From assembly GCA_945787845.1 (NCBI GenBank), contig CALZJH010000016.1, positions 56,485 through 108,638 of the forward strand: 52,154 nt of DNA, in the 5' to 3' direction. Made by a program: the position numbers and the translations under genes. This DNA is from an uncultured Woeseiaceae bacterium (GTDB taxonomy: Bacteria > Pseudomonadota > Gammaproteobacteria > Steroidobacterales > Woeseiaceae). This document shows positions 7,621-19,423 of this stretch, piece after piece; the stretch's first letter is position 1; each line of letters begins with the position of its first letter. Below the pieces are notes generated by a model. The model searched no databases, had not been told where the DNA came from, and saw only the letters and a program-made list of their open reading frames with translations.

Positions 7621-8698
7621 TCAGAACTGTTTCGTACAAAGCGACATGCCTGTCGGCCATCGTAGCGATCGAGAACTCGTTTTGCATCCGTTCCCTGCCG
7701 GCCTCACCAAATTTCGACCGAAGTTCCGGGTCATCGATGAGCCGGGCAATCGCATTGCCGAGCGCGTCGCTGTCCTCGGGCGCGACGAGCAGACCGGTCT
7801 TCTCGTGTGCGACGGCCTCCACCATGCCGCCCGCCGTAAAGCCGACGACGGGCACCTGCGCGGCGGCGGCCTTCAGTGCGGCGACGCCCAGGCCCTCGGC
7901 CAGGGCCGGGTGGGCAAACAGGTCGAAGCAGCCAACAAACTCGTCGAGGTCATCGCGAAAACCGGCGAAAGCGACGATGTCACCGAGACCCAGCGACGCC
8001 GCTTGCGCACGTAGCTGACTATTCATGTAGCCGTCACCGAAGACGACCAGCCGGATATGCGGGTACCGATCCTTGAGATCGGCGACCGCCTGCAACAGGT
8101 ACTGGTGTCCCTTGCGCGGAATCAGCTGGCCGGCGGCGGCAATCACGAAGTCGTCGTCGTTGAGCCCAAGCTCGGCGCGCACGCTGCCACAGTCGGCCAC
8201 GCCGGAAAACGCATCAGCATCGACGGCACTGCGAATAATTTCGAGCCGCTCGTCCTCGACACCCCGGTCGCGCAGCACCTCGGCGATGGCCTCCGAGATG
8301 GCAATCACCTTGCGAAACGGCCGGTAGCGAATCGCAGCGACCAGCCGCATCTCCGTATTATCAACGCGCCGCGACACCACGGCGGGGATGTCCGCCACGC
8401 TGGCCGCCAGCCCGCCAAGGAGGTCCGCGCCACGGCGGCTGTGGCAATGCACGAGGTCCGGTTGCTGTTCCTTGAGGAACTGCGACAGGCGATAGGCGAA
8501 CGGCAGGTCCAGGTCGCCGGCGCAAAACAGGTTCTGTACGCGAATACCGTTCTCGCGCGCGACCGTATCGATCCCCGAATCGGGCGGACAGACGAGAATG
8601 CTGTCGTGGCCCCGCTCGCGTAAGGCGTTGATCAGGTAGACAACCTGCTGCGGACCGCCCAAAAAATGGCGCCCGGTTTCAACATGCAGTATTTTCAC
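7613..8698 (-). CDS. Glycosyltransferase family 4 protein, degenerate EX7E motif
   Basis: The 361-residue protein has a GT-B fold layout. The N-terminal acceptor domain opens MKILHVETGRHFLGGPQQVVYL, and DLVHCHSRRGADLLGG is typical of GT4 hexosyl- or heptosyl-transferases of cell-surface glycans. The C-terminal donor domain has AAAGQLIPRKGHQYLLQA and FGDGYMNSQL. The nucleotide-sugar motif EX7E reads EGLGVAALK, so the second Glu (position 276) is Lys. Start is GTG at 8698, with TATTAT ending 6 nt before it. It overlaps pncC and probably leads that operon. Acceptor and donor are not predictable. Confidence 0.88.
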   Translation of the reverse strand: MKILHVETGRHFLGGPQQVVYLINALRERGHDSILVCPPDSGIDTVARENGIRVQNLFCAGDLDLPFAYRLSQFLKEQQPDLVHCHSRRGADLLGGLAASVADIPAVVSRRVDNTEMRLVAAIRYRPFRKVIAISEAIAEVLRDRGVEDERLEIIRSAVDADAFSGVADCGSVRAELGLNDDDFVIAAAGQLIPRKGHQYLLQAVADLKDRYPHIRLVVFGDGYMNSQLRAQAASLGLGDIVAFAGFRDDLDEFVGCFDLFAHPALAEGLGVAALKAAAAQVPVVGFTAGGMVEAVAHEKTGLLVAPEDSDALGNAIARLIDDPELRSKFGEAGRERMQNEFSIATMADRHVALYETVLNG

Positions 8699-8714
8699 TG
8701 GCCCATAATAATCA
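8699..8714. promoter_or_regulatory. Shared divergent -10 region of the GT4 operon and mutS
   Basis: Only 16 bp separate the two divergent start codons. The AT-rich core gives TATTAT on the minus strand (8705-8710), ending 6 nt before the GTG of the glycosyltransferase, and CATAAT on the plus strand (8704-8709), ending 5 nt before the ATG of mutS. Neither gene has a Shine-Dalgarno. Both may be transcribed as leaderless mRNAs, with -35 elements inside the opposing coding sequence. No strong -35 hexamer was recognised for mutS. Confidence 0.4.
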
Positions 8715-11288
8715 ATGTCGTCAATGAAAGCCGAAGTCTCCGCCGTTCACACCCCGATGATGCGCCAGTACCTCGCCATCAAGGCAGAGTACCCGGACAT
8801 GCTCGTGTTCTATCGCATGGGTGACTTCTACGAGCTGTTCTACGACGACGCAAGGCGTGCCGCCTCCCTGATGGACATCACGCTCACGTCGCGCGGCAAG
8901 TCTGGCGGCAGCCCCATTCCGATGGCCGGCGTGCCTTATCACGCCGTCGAAGGCTATCTCGCCAAGCTCGTGCGCAAGGGCGAGTCGGTCGCCATCTGCG
9001 AGCAGGTCGGGGATCCTGCAACGAGCAAGGGCCCGGTCGAGCGCAAGGTGACGCGCATCGTCACACCCGGCACCCTGACGGATGAGGCGCTGCTTTCGGC
9101 CGAACAGGACAACGTGGTGGCTGCCGTCTTCAAAGGTGGCGATACCTTTGGCATCGCCTGGCTCGACCTGTCAGCGGGCCGTTTTCGCCTGACCGAAGCG
9201 CCCGATGTCGAAGCCGTTCAGGGAGAGATCGAACGGCTCGGACCGGCCGAACTCCTGGTCGATGAGGACGAGCCGCTGGATGGCGTCTTCGGCGAGCGTA
9301 TTCGCATCACGCGACGGCCTCCGTGGCATTTCGAACACGACAGCGCGTCACGCCTTTTGTGCAACCAGTTCGGCACGCGTGATTTATCGGGCTTCGGCTG
9401 TGAGGAATTCGTGCGCGGCGTATCGGCGGCGGGTGCCTTGTTGCAGTACGTGACGGATACCCAGAAAGCCGCGCTTCCGCACCTGCAGTCGATACGCGTC
9501 CAGGTCCGTGGTGACGCCGTCATCATGGACGGCCCGACACGCCGCAACCTCGAACTCGAAGCCTCTCTGAGCGGTCACGACCAGCATACGCTGGCCGGCG
9601 TCATGGACCATTGCCAGACGGCCATGGGCAGCCGGTTGCTGCGCCGCTGGATCCAGAGGCCGCTGCGCGACACGAATGTTCTGCGCGCGCGTTACCAGGC
9701 CATCGATGCACTGCTCGGCAGCGGTGGCGTCGAGACCCTGCAGGAACAGCTGCACGGCATCGGCGACATCGAACGCATCCTGTCCCGAGTCGCTCTGCGC
9801 TCGGCACGGCCGCGCGATTTGCGGCAGCTGTGCGAGGCGCTCTCACGCTTGCCCGCCTTGCAGCAGCGAATCGCGACTATCGAATCGCCACTGCTTGCGG
9901 ATCTCGCTGACCAGGTTGGCGAACACGGCGCGCAGCATCGCCTGCTGGACAAGGCCATCATCGACAACCCACCCATGTTGATTCGCGACGGCGGTGTCAT
10001 TGCGCAGGGATACGACGAGGAACTCGACGACCTGCGCGCGATTGCGGAGAACGCCGATCAGTACCTCGTGGACCTCGAGCTGCGTGAAAAAGAGCGTACG
10101 GGCATCGCGACTCTTAAACTCGGCTACAACCGCGTGCACGGCTACTACATCGAGATCAGTAAGGCGCAGGCGGACAGGGCGCCGGTCGAGTATGTTCGGC
10201 GGCAAACGCTTAAAGCCGCTGAGCGATACATCACGCCTGAGCTCAAGGAATTCGAAGACAAGGTTCTCGGGGCGCGCGAACGCGCACTGAGCCGCGAGAA
10301 GTACCTGTACGAAGCCTTACTCGACCTGTTACACGAAGTCCTGGGTGAGCTGCAGCTTTGTGCCGCCGGTCTCGCCGAGCTCGATGTTCTTGCGTGTTTC
10401 GCGGAACGCGCGCGGACACTGAATCTCTCCCAACCTGAAATCTGTGCAACGCCTTGTATTGAGATTGAGGGCGGCCGCCACCTCGTGGTTGAACAGGTTA
10501 TCGACACGCCGTTTATAGCGAACGACGTCTCGCTCAATGAAGCGAAGCGTCTGCTGGTCATTACGGGCCCGAACATGGGCGGCAAATCGACCTACATGCG
10601 GCAGACGGCGCTTATCGTCATCCTTGCGCATATCGGATCCTACGTTCCCGCCGACAAGCTGCGCGTCGGCCCTGTCGACCGGATCTTCACGCGCATCGGT
10701 GCGTCTGACGATCTCGCCGGCGGCCGCTCGACGTTCATGGTCGAAATGACCGAAACGGCGACCATCCTGAATAACGCCACCGAGCAGAGCCTCGTGCTCA
10801 TGGACGAGATCGGCCGCGGCACGAGTACGTTCGACGGCCTGTCGCTGGCTTGGGCTGCCGCACACCACATGGGCGAAAAAGCAAAAGCGTTTACCTTGTT
10901 CGCCACCCATTATTTCGAGCTCACTGCGCTCTCGCAGGAGCTGCCAGCCTGCGGCAATGTGCATCTCGATGCCACCGAGCACAACGGCCAGCTGGTGTTC
11001 CTGCATTCGGTCCGGCCGGGCCCGGCCAACCAGAGCTATGGCCTGCAGGTCGCGTCTCTGGCCGGCGTGCCCGGCGATGTGATTCGCCGTGCCAGGCGCT
11101 ACCTCAAAACACTCGAATCACAGCGGGCAGTGCAGGCAGACAGCCCGCAAACGCAGCTTGATTTCAGCGTCGAGGAACCAGCGGCGAACCATGCATTGCG
11201 CGACGCGGTTGCAGCGCTCGATCCCGATTCCCTGTCACCCCGCGAGGCGCTCGATGCCTTGTATCAACTGAAGAAACTCGATGACTAA
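8715..11288 (+). CDS. mutS: DNA mismatch repair protein MutS
   Basis: MutS recognises mismatches and small loops and recruits MutL. The 857-residue protein is full length (E. coli 853). The mismatch-reading Phe-X-Glu is in [10 protein letters not shown] (F38, E40). The ATPase domain has Walker [14 protein letters not shown] near residue 617, a signature [14 protein letters not shown], and Walker [16 protein letters not shown]. The C-terminal tail ([16 protein letters not shown]) fits the tetramerisation/beta-clamp region. No Shine-Dalgarno precedes the ATG. Its last 8 bp overlap the next gene, implying coupled translation. Confidence 0.98.
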   Translation: MSSMKAEVSAVHTPMMRQYLAIKAEYPDMLVFYRMGDFYELFYDDARRAASLMDITLTSRGKSGGSPIPMAGVPYHAVEGYLAKLVRKGESVAICEQVGDPATSKGPVERKVTRIVTPGTLTDEALLSAEQDNVVAAVFKGGDTFGIAWLDLSAGRFRLTEAPDVEAVQGEIERLGPAELLVDEDEPLDGVFGERIRITRRPPWHFEHDSASRLLCNQFGTRDLSGFGCEEFVRGVSAAGALLQYVTDTQKAALPHLQSIRVQVRGDAVIMDGPTRRNLELEASLSGHDQHTLAGVMDHCQTAMGSRLLRRWIQRPLRDTNVLRARYQAIDALLGSGGVETLQEQLHGIGDIERILSRVALRSARPRDLRQLCEALSRLPALQQRIATIESPLLADLADQVGEHGAQHRLLDKAIIDNPPMLIRDGGVIAQGYDEELDDLRAIAENADQYLVDLELREKERTGIATLKLGYNRVHGYYIEISKAQADRAPVEYVRRQTLKAAERYITPELKEFEDKVLGARERALSREKYLYEALLDLLHEVLGELQLCAAGLAELDVLACFAERARTLNLSQPEICATPCIEIEGGRHLVVEQVIDTPFIANDVSLNEAKRLLVITGPNMGGKSTYMRQTALIVILAHIGSYVPADKLRVGPVDRIFTRIGASDDLAGGRSTFMVEMTETATILNNATEQSLVLMDEIGRGTSTFDGLSLAWAAAHHMGEKAKAFTLFATHYFELTALSQELPACGNVHLDATEHNGQLVFLHSVRPGPANQSYGLQVASLAGVPGDVIRRARRYLKTLESQRAVQADSPQTQLDFSVEEPAANHALRDAVAALDPDSLSPREALDALYQLKKLDD

Positions 11289-12555
11289 ATATCTCCCGAC
11301 GCTTTGTTGTGTGCTGCTTCTTGCCGCGTGTGGTCCTGCAGCACCGGATATGGACGAGCTCGCTCGTGAGTATCTCTACCTCGAACTTTCGATGGGGCTG
11401 CATGACAGCAGCCACGTTGATGCGTACTTCGGTCCCGAGGAACTGCGAGCCGCGGCCGAAGAGTCTGCGTTGAGCCTCGACCAAATTCTCGCGGCGTCCG
11501 CCGACCTCGCCGCAAGACTCGAGCCGATCGACACCGGTGATGACGAGATGTTCGCCATGCGTGTCGCCGGGCTCGTAGCGCGCCTGCAGGCGCTCGATAC
11601 GCGTATAGCGATCAACAAGGGTGACTTCCCGGATTTCGACGATGAGTCCATGGCCTTGTTCGGCAGCAAGGCGCCGGACAATGACGCCGCGCATTTCGAA
11701 GCCATCCTGGAAAAGATCGACGCCTTGCTGCCCGGTGAGGGACCGCTCGGCACGCGCGTGGAAGCGTTCAACAACCAGTTCGTGATTCCGCTCGATAAAC
11801 TGCCGACCGTTTTCGAAGCCGCGATGGCCGAGTGCCGCAAACGCACGCTTGAACACATCGACCTCCCTGAAGGCGAGTCATTTGCCATCGAGTACGTCAA
11901 CGACAAGCCCTGGTCAGGGTACAACTGGTACCAGGGCAATGCCGTGAGCCTGATCCAGGTCAACACGGATTTCCCGATCTACATCAGTCGCGCCGTCGAT
12001 CTGGGCTGTCATGAGGGCTACCCCGGGCACCACACGTTCAATGCACTGCTCGAGAAAAATCTCGTCAACGATGCGGGCTGGCTCGAGTATTCGCTGTACC
12101 CGTTGTTCAGCCCGCAATCGCTGATCGCTGAGGGGAGTGGCAACTACGGCATCGAACTGGCGTTCCCGGGCGAGCAGCGCGTCGCATTCGAGAAGACGAT
12201 CCTGTTTCCGCTGGCCGGACTCGATGCCGCCAATGCCGACCTTTACTACAAGGTGGCCGACCTGATCGCACAGCTGAATTTCGCCGGCAACGAAGCCGCG
12301 CGCGACTACCTGAATGGTGACATCACGCGCGAGGAGGCGGCCGCATGGCTGCAGAGCTACAGCATGACGCCGGCCGACAAGTCGCTGCAGAGAACGCGCT
12401 TTTTCGATGCGTACCGCAGCTACGTCATCAACTACAACCACGGGAAAGCGCTGGTTGCCGATTACGTTGAGCGTGGTAATGCCGATGCCGACGAACGCTG
12501 GGCGCGCTTCGAAGCGATGTTGTCCTCGCCGATGCTGCCGGCTGATTTGAACTAA
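11281..12555 (+). CDS. DUF885-like lipoprotein, putative zinc metallopeptidase
   Basis: The 424-residue protein has a lipoprotein signal ([11 protein letters not shown]), so it should be attached to a membrane facing the periplasm. The motif HEGYPGHH at residues 244-251 followed by [13 protein letters not shown] is the conserved block of the DUF885 family, thought to bind a metal and act as a peptidase. It is shorter than typical DUF885 proteins (about 550-600 residues). The substrate is unknown. The start overlaps mutS by 8 bp, an unexpected pairing of functions. The stop overlaps the convergent HTH gene by 4 bp. Confidence 0.75.
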   Translation: MTKYLPTLCCVLLLAACGPAAPDMDELAREYLYLELSMGLHDSSHVDAYFGPEELRAAAEESALSLDQILAASADLAARLEPIDTGDDEMFAMRVAGLVARLQALDTRIAINKGDFPDFDDESMALFGSKAPDNDAAHFEAILEKIDALLPGEGPLGTRVEAFNNQFVIPLDKLPTVFEAAMAECRKRTLEHIDLPEGESFAIEYVNDKPWSGYNWYQGNAVSLIQVNTDFPIYISRAVDLGCHEGYPGHHTFNALLEKNLVNDAGWLEYSLYPLFSPQSLIAEGSGNYGIELAFPGEQRVAFEKTILFPLAGLDAANADLYYKVADLIAQLNFAGNEAARDYLNGDITREEAAAWLQSYSMTPADKSLQRTRFFDAYRSYVINYNHGKALVADYVERGNADADERWARFEAMLSSPMLPADLN

Positions 12556-13124
12556 GTATCAGTCTGCGGGTAAAACGCCATCATGCCCGTGTAGGAGACC
12601 TGGCCTTCCAGGTCTTCCTGCTCGCCGCATCGCGCACCACAATCCTCGAGCAGGGCTTCCAGCTTCTGACGCATATCGCGGACCTCGTCCGACGTGCCGC
12701 GGAATGCGAATTTCGCGATCATCGGCAGCTCCTCCTCGCTGACGTCCGCGTCGCGTAGCTCGCTGAAGCAGCGCAACAGTTCGGACTCCGTATCGCGAAA
12801 CAGTGAACGGATCATGTCGACACTCTCGTCAGCATGACCTGAGGTCGTAGCAAACAGGTCGGGGTCGACTTCGAAACGGTCGGCCACCGTGCGGTAGTAG
12901 CGCTCGATCGTGCCCCGCTTCGGCTTTTCCTCGACCAGCTCAAGCAGGTGTTCCTCAACGAGCGCATCCACGTGCCGGTACAGCCTGGGCGCTTTTTCGC
13001 CCATGCGATCGGCCACCTGCTTGGTCGTCGCCGGCGTCCCTGCGAAGCGCTCCAGCAACTTGAGCTTGAACGGATCCGTCAGGAGTTTTGCCTGCTCGAT
13101 CCGTTTCACAATATAGGTGCTCAT
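12552..13124 (-). CDS. ArsR-type helix-turn-helix transcriptional regulator
   Basis: The 190-residue protein has an N-terminal winged helix (about residues 8-75: LTDPFKLKLLERFAG, TTKQVADRMGEKAPRLYRHVDALVEEHLLEL, then a wing KPKRGTIERYYRTVADRF), close to the HTH_20/ArsR group. The C-terminal half is helical and acidic with no visible metal-binding Cys cluster; its ligand is unknown. It diverges from a CPBP protease gene, and the shared region has a promoter for each gene and a dyad, so it probably represses itself and its neighbour. A weak AAGAAG Shine-Dalgarno precedes the ATG. Confidence 0.8.
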   Translation of the reverse strand: MSTYIVKRIEQAKLLTDPFKLKLLERFAGTPATTKQVADRMGEKAPRLYRHVDALVEEHLLELVEEKPKRGTIERYYRTVADRFEVDPDLFATTSGHADESVDMIRSLFRDTESELLRCFSELRDADVSEEELPMIAKFAFRGTSDEVRDMRQKLEALLEDCGARCGEQEDLEGQVSYTGMMAFYPQTDT

Positions 13125-13162
13125 ATTAAAACTTCTTTATATTCATTCGCTTACGAGACGTG

Positions 13163-13232
13163 TTGACTATTCACAAAACCGTGAATAAACTTCCATTCAC
13201 GGTATTATAAATATTCATTCATGTGGAAACAA
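13163..13232. promoter_or_regulatory. Divergent promoters with operator dyad (13168-13187) for HTH/CPBP pair
   Basis: Toward the protease gene, TTGACT (13163-13168) and TAAACT (13186-13191) are 17 bp apart. The dyad TATTCAC-N6-GTGAATA at 13168-13187 fills exactly this spacer, and a third ATTCAC half-site is at 13195-13200. Toward the regulator gene (minus strand), TTGTTT (13227-13232) and a perfect TATAAT (13204-13209) are also 17 bp apart. A protein bound to the dyad would block the rightward promoter and sit just downstream of the leftward start. The local regulator is the obvious candidate, by inference. Confidence 0.6.
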
Positions 13233-13234
13233 AC

Positions 13235-13936
13235 ATGACGATTGTCGATCACCTCTATTTCCTGCTCATCGTCGTCGCGGCACCGGTCGTGGGCTATTTC
13301 AGTTTCCAGCGGCTGCTGCGTCGCGTCAAAGCCGGCGAAAAAATCAGTCCCGCACACCTCTACAGGTTCACGATGGCGAGCCACTGGACGTTGTTCGCTC
13401 TTCTCATGGTGTTGTGGGGAACATCGGGTCGCGCCTGGGCCGATCTCGGATTCGGCCTGGAATTCGACGCGCGCTTCATTGTGGGCACGTTACTGACCGC
13501 AGGCATGATTGTTGCTCTCATGCTGCAACTGCGCCTCATTGACCGCGCGACCGAAGAAGATCTGGGGAATCTGCAGTTTCTTTTCCCGCGAACCCGCAGT
13601 GAACTCAGGGGCTTCTACGGCCTGTCGGTGACGGCGGGCATCGTCGAAGAGGCGCTCTGGCGCGGTTTCCTGTTCTGGTACCTCGGTCACTTCATGCCCT
13701 TGTGGGCCGCGGCGATCGTCAGTGCGGTCGGCTTCGGCATTGCCCATGCCTACCAGGGACCGGCCGCCATACCGCGTATTGTCCTCGTCGGCGGCGCATT
13801 CGCGGGCCTGTATCTCCTGACGGGATCCCTGTTGCTGCCGATGATCCTGCACGCCCTCGTCGACCTGCTGCAGGGACGGGCCGTCCATGGAATGCTGCAA
13901 CGCTCGGCGTCGGTTTCGACGCCGTCCGCCGCCTGA
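13235..13936 (+). CDS. CPBP family intramembrane metalloprotease
   Basis: The 233-residue protein has several hydrophobic segments and the three CPBP (Abi/CAAX prenyl-endopeptidase-like) motifs: VEEALWRG (EExxxR), FGIAHA (FxxxH), and HALVDL (HxxxD). These residues form the intramembrane glutamate/histidine active site. Bacterial members include immunity and stress proteases of mostly unknown substrate. ATG at 13235 is preferred because a GGA lies about 8 nt upstream; GTG at 13223 would add four residues. The gene diverges from an HTH regulator and abuts aspS with no gap. Confidence 0.85.
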   Translation: MTIVDHLYFLLIVVAAPVVGYFSFQRLLRRVKAGEKISPAHLYRFTMASHWTLFALLMVLWGTSGRAWADLGFGLEFDARFIVGTLLTAGMIVALMLQLRLIDRATEEDLGNLQFLFPRTRSELRGFYGLSVTAGIVEEALWRGFLFWYLGHFMPLWAAAIVSAVGFGIAHAYQGPAAIPRIVLVGGAFAGLYLLTGSLLLPMILHALVDLLQGRAVHGMLQRSASVSTPSAA

Positions 13937-15709
<1,773 letters not shown>

Positions 15710-15775
15710 CGTAAGAATCCGGGTATAAAACCCTGAAAAAAGGAGGCGGAATGGTACGGCTTGGGGGGCCGCTTA

Positions 15776-16438
15776 TCAAGCCGCGGGTGGCTCTTCAAAA
15801 GGCAGTTCGGGCGTCCGGTCGGCACCCCAGGTCGGCACGACGACGCCAAGCGAGATGATCATCTTGAGCGCCTCGTCCACGTCCATATCCAGCACCTTTA
15901 TATCCTTGCGCGGCACCATGATGACGAAACCCGAGGTCGGATTCGGCGTAGTCGGCACGAAGCAGCACACGACATCCTCCCCGGTACGCGCCTGGACCTC
16001 GCCCAAATCCGCCGAGGTCTGAAACGCGAGGCTAAAGAGTCCCTTGCGCGGGTACTCGATGAGCAGCACCTGCTTGAACGAATCATTCGAGTCCGAAAAG
16101 ACGATTTCCGCGAAGTTCTTCGCACCGCCGTAGATCGTGCGCACGATCGGAATTCGATCGAGAAGCGACTCCCACCCGCCGACGACATAGCGCCCGACGA
16201 AATTCGCCGCCAGCATGCCTGTTATGAACAGGACAATGAACGTCAGAATGACGCCGAGACCGGGTATGTGGAAACCCAGGAGCTCTTCCGGACGATATTG
16301 CGGGGGAATGATCCCCAGCGTCTTGTCCATGACGTTGACGGCGAAGCGCAACAGCAGGAAGGTAACGGCCAGCGGCGCCCAGATCAGCAGCCCGGCAACG
16401 AGGTAGCGCCTGAGCAGCTTCACGCGCGGCGACTTCAC
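15776..16438 (-). CDS. DUF502 family membrane protein
   Basis: The 220-residue protein matches DUF502. It has two membrane spans (about residues 10-35 and 60-82) around a short loop, then a soluble domain starting with WESLLDRIPIVRTIYGGAKNFAEIVFSD, the most conserved part of the family, followed by a beta-rich region with VCCFVPTTPNPTSGFVIMVP. No function is established. Its start overlaps the fmdB-like stop by 4 bp (ATGA), and aspS follows after 66 bp, so the three form an operon. Confidence 0.9.
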   Translation of the reverse strand: MKSPRVKLLRRYLVAGLLIWAPLAVTFLLLRFAVNVMDKTLGIIPPQYRPEELLGFHIPGLGVILTFIVLFITGMLAANFVGRYVVGGWESLLDRIPIVRTIYGGAKNFAEIVFSDSNDSFKQVLLIEYPRKGLFSLAFQTSADLGEVQARTGEDVVCCFVPTTPNPTSGFVIMVPRKDIKVLDMDVDEALKMIISLGVVVPTWGADRTPELPFEEPPAA

Positions 16439-16734
16439 GCCGGGTCAGCCTTGCTGCCGGACGCCTTATTCGCCGACGGCTTGGTATCCGGCGTCTTCGC
16501 CTTATCGGCAGCCTTGCCCGAACCCGACTCACCGTGCAGGTTGCGTTTGTTGGCGGTCTTGAAATCGGTCTCGTACCAGCCCTGCCCTTTGAGGCGAAAC
16601 TTTGGCGCAGACAGTTCTTTCTGTAATGACGCCTCACCGCAGTCCGGGCAATGCACCAGCGGGTCATCGCTCATTTTCTGCAACACGTCGAAGCGGTGCT
16701 CGCAACTCTTGCAGACGTATCCGTAAATCGGCAT
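16435..16734 (-). CDS. FmdB family zinc-ribbon protein
   Basis: The 99-residue protein begins MPIYGYVCKSCEHRFDVLQ with a CxxC...CPDC zinc ribbon (Cys at about 8, 11, 29, 32), the hallmark of FmdB/CxxC_CxxC_SSSS proteins. The rest is a Lys/Ala/Ser/Pro-rich, probably disordered tail, which varies among homologues. Function is unknown; a regulatory or RNA-linked role has been proposed for the family. It is the first gene of the fmdB-DUF502-aspS group and lies 33 bp downstream of clpB on the same strand. Confidence 0.9.
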   Translation of the reverse strand: MPIYGYVCKSCEHRFDVLQKMSDDPLVHCPDCGEASLQKELSAPKFRLKGQGWYETDFKTANKRNLHGESGSGKAADKAKTPDTKPSANKASGSKADPA

Positions 16735-16767
16735 GTCAGGTCTCTCAAAATGGCCGCTGATTGTACC

Positions 16768-19347
16768 TTACGCGGCGTTCTCGAACTCCAGCCGGTCGTC
16801 GGCTACGCCAACTTCGATGACATCTCCAGGCTTGAATTTGCCCTGGAGAATTTCCTGCGCCAGCGGATTCTCGACCTGCTGCTGGATTGCTCGCTTGAGC
16901 GGTCGCGCACCATACACCGGATCGAAGCCCGCGTCAGCCAGTTTGTCGCGCGCCGCATCCGACAGGTGGATGCTGATATCGCGATCCGCCAGGCGTTCGT
17001 GCAGGTACGCGAGCTGGATATCGACAATCTTGCGAATATGTTCGCGACCCAGCGGGTGGAACACCACGAGGTCATCGATACGGTTCACGAACTCGGGCCG
17101 GAAATGGCTGCCCACGACCTCCATGATCGCGTTCTTCATGGCATCGTAGTTTTCTTCGCCGGCCATTTCCTGGATCAGGTTGGAACCGAGGTTCGACGTC
17201 ATGACGATAACCGTGTTGCGGAAGTCGACCGTGCGGCCGTGACCGTCCGTCAGGCGACCGTCGTCGAGCACCTGCAACAGGACGTTGAACACATCGGGGT
17301 GCGCCTTTTCAACCTCGTCGAGCAGGATCACCGAATACGGCCGGCGCCGCACGGCTTCGGTCAGGTAACCGCCCTCCTCATAACCCACGTATCCCGGTGG
17401 CGCACCGATCAGGCGGGCCACGGAATGCCTTTCCATGAACTCGGACATGTCGACACGCACCATGGCGTCGTCCGTATCGAACAGGAAGTTGGCGAGCGCC
17501 TTGGTCAGCTCCGTCTTGCCGACGCCGGTTGGGCCAAGGAACAGGAAGGAACCGATAGGACGCCGCGGATCGGACAGGCCGGCCCGTGAACGGCGAATGG
17601 CGTTGGCGACTACGGTCACGGCCTCTTCCTGCCCAACCACACGTTCCTTGACGACCGCCTCCATCTGCAGAAGTTTTTCCTTCTCGCCCTCGAGCATCTT
17701 GCTGACCGGAATGCCCGTCCACTTGGACACGATCTCTGCAACTTCCTCCTCGGTCACGTTATTACGCAGCAGCGTCGTTTCACGATTCTCCGCCTGCAAC
17801 GCATCGGCAAGCTGTTTCTCGAGTTCGGGAATGCGGCCGTACTGCAGTTCGGACATGCGTGCGAGATCATTGGCGCGATGCGCCGTCTCGAGTTCGAGGC
17901 GCGCACGTTCAAGCTCTTCTTTAATGTGGGTCGTGCCCTGCATTGCCGCTTTCTCGGCCTTCCAGATTTCCTCCAGGTCCGAGAACTCTTTTTCGAGCCC
18001 GCCAAGCTGCGACTCGATGTCGTCCAGCCGCTTGACCGACGCGTCGTCAGACTCTTTCTTCAATGCCTCGCGCTCGATCTTGAGCTGGATGATGCGGCGC
18101 TCGAGCTTGTCCATCGCCTCGGGTTTTGAATCGATCTCGATGCGGATTCGCGACGCCGATTCGTCGATCAGGTCGATGGCCTTGTCGGGCAAATAGCGGT
18201 CGCTGATATAACGATGCGACAAGGTTGCCGCGGCGACGATGGCCGGGTCCGTGATTTCAACGCCGTGATGGACCTCGTAGCGCTCCTTGAGCCCACGCAG
18301 GATCGCAATCGTGTCTTCGACCGTCGGCTCTTCGATGAGCACTTTCTGGAAGCGACGCTCCAGCGCCGCGTCTTTTTCGACGTACTGGCGGTACTCGTCG
18401 AGCGTCGTCGCACCGACGCAGTGCAGCTCACCGCGGGCGAGCGCGGGCTTGAGCATATTGCCCGCATCCATCGAGCCTTCGGCCTTGCCGGCGCCCACCA
18501 TCGTGTGGAGTTCGTCGATGAACAGGATGATCTGGCCCTCCTGTTTCGCGAGATCGTTGAGCACGCCTTTGAGGCGCTCCTCGAATTCGCCGCGATACTT
18601 GGCGCCCGCAATCAGGGCACCCATGTCCAGCGACAGGATGCGCTTGCCGCGCAGGCCTTCGGGGACTTCGTTGTTGACGATACGCTGGGCGAGGCCTTCG
18701 AGAATGGCGGTCTTGCCGACCCCGGGCTCGCCGATGAGCACCGGGTTGTTCTTGGTGCGCCTTTGCAGGATCTGGATCGTGCGCCGGATTTCGTCATCGC
18801 GACCGATGATCGGGTCGAGCTTGCCCTGTTCGGCACGCTCGGTCAGGTCTATCGTGAATTTCTCGAGCGCCTGGCGGGAATCTTCGGCATTCGGGTCATT
18901 GACCTGTGCGCCGCCGCGCAGGTCCTCGATGGCTTTCTCGATCGCGCCGCGGACGCTGCCCGCGGTCTCCATAATCGTCTTGAGCGGTGATTTGTCGTCC
19001 ATCGCCGCCAGCACGAACAATTCGCTGGAGATGTACTGGTCGTCCCGCTTCTGAGCGAGTTTGTCGGTGATGTTGAAGAGCTTGGCGAGCTCCTGGCCCA
19101 CGTGAACATCGCCGGCGGAGCCTTCGACCTTCGGCAAGCGGTCCAGCGCATCCCCAAGCTGCGAGCGCAGCAGGTTGACGTTGACGCCGGCCTTGGTCAG
19201 CAGGCCGCGCACGCTGCCGCCCTGCTGGTCGAGCAGGGCGACCATAACGTGTACGGGCTCGATGAACTGGTGGTCCTGGCCCACGGCAAGGGACTGCGCG
19301 TCGGCGAGCGCCATCTGGAATTTGCTGGTCAGTTTGTCCATTCGCAT
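16768..19347 (-). CDS. clpB: Disaggregase chaperone ClpB
   Basis: ClpB is a hexameric AAA+ ATPase that, with DnaK, resolubilises protein aggregates. The 859-residue protein has the N domain (1-145), AAA-1 with Walker [10 protein letters not shown] near 206-214, the long coiled-coil middle domain (about 405-525), and AAA-2 with Walker [15 protein letters not shown]. Pore-loop motifs [10 protein letters not shown] and GYVGYEEGG are present. The ClpP-binding loop of ClpA is not seen. A Shine-Dalgarno-like AGGGG lies upstream of the ATG at 19347. A heat-shock promoter overlaps the end of pgeF. Confidence 0.97.
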   Translation of the reverse strand: MRMDKLTSKFQMALADAQSLAVGQDHQFIEPVHVMVALLDQQGGSVRGLLTKAGVNVNLLRSQLGDALDRLPKVEGSAGDVHVGQELAKLFNITDKLAQKRDDQYISSELFVLAAMDDKSPLKTIMETAGSVRGAIEKAIEDLRGGAQVNDPNAEDSRQALEKFTIDLTERAEQGKLDPIIGRDDEIRRTIQILQRRTKNNPVLIGEPGVGKTAILEGLAQRIVNNEVPEGLRGKRILSLDMGALIAGAKYRGEFEERLKGVLNDLAKQEGQIILFIDELHTMVGAGKAEGSMDAGNMLKPALARGELHCVGATTLDEYRQYVEKDAALERRFQKVLIEEPTVEDTIAILRGLKERYEVHHGVEITDPAIVAAATLSHRYISDRYLPDKAIDLIDESASRIRIEIDSKPEAMDKLERRIIQLKIEREALKKESDDASVKRLDDIESQLGGLEKEFSDLEEIWKAEKAAMQGTTHIKEELERARLELETAHRANDLARMSELQYGRIPELEKQLADALQAENRETTLLRNNVTEEEVAEIVSKWTGIPVSKMLEGEKEKLLQMEAVVKERVVGQEEAVTVVANAIRRSRAGLSDPRRPIGSFLFLGPTGVGKTELTKALANFLFDTDDAMVRVDMSEFMERHSVARLIGAPPGYVGYEEGGYLTEAVRRRPYSVILLDEVEKAHPDVFNVLLQVLDDGRLTDGHGRTVDFRNTVIVMTSNLGSNLIQEMAGEENYDAMKNAIMEVVGSHFRPEFVNRIDDLVVFHPLGREHIRKIVDIQLAYLHERLADRDISIHLSDAARDKLADAGFDPVYGARPLKRAIQQQVENPLAQEILQGKFKPGDVIEVGVADDRLEFENAA

Positions 19348-19395
19348 GAGGTTTCCCCTGGGCCCAGGCCCAAAATACCTTAAACAGTGACCCGG

Positions 19396-19423
19396 AAATT
19401 GAGGCCTCTGGCGTTATTTCAAG
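19396..19423 (-). promoter_or_regulatory. Sigma-32-type heat-shock promoter of clpB
   Basis: On the minus strand CTTGAAA (19417-19423), a perfect -35 for RpoH, is followed after 13 bp by CTCAATTT (19396-19403), matching CCCCATNT at 5 of 7 defined positions. It overlaps the pgeF stop codon, as the clpB promoter does in enteric bacteria. The leader contains a 12-bp palindrome CCTGGGCCCAGG at 19357-19368. Confidence 0.75.
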
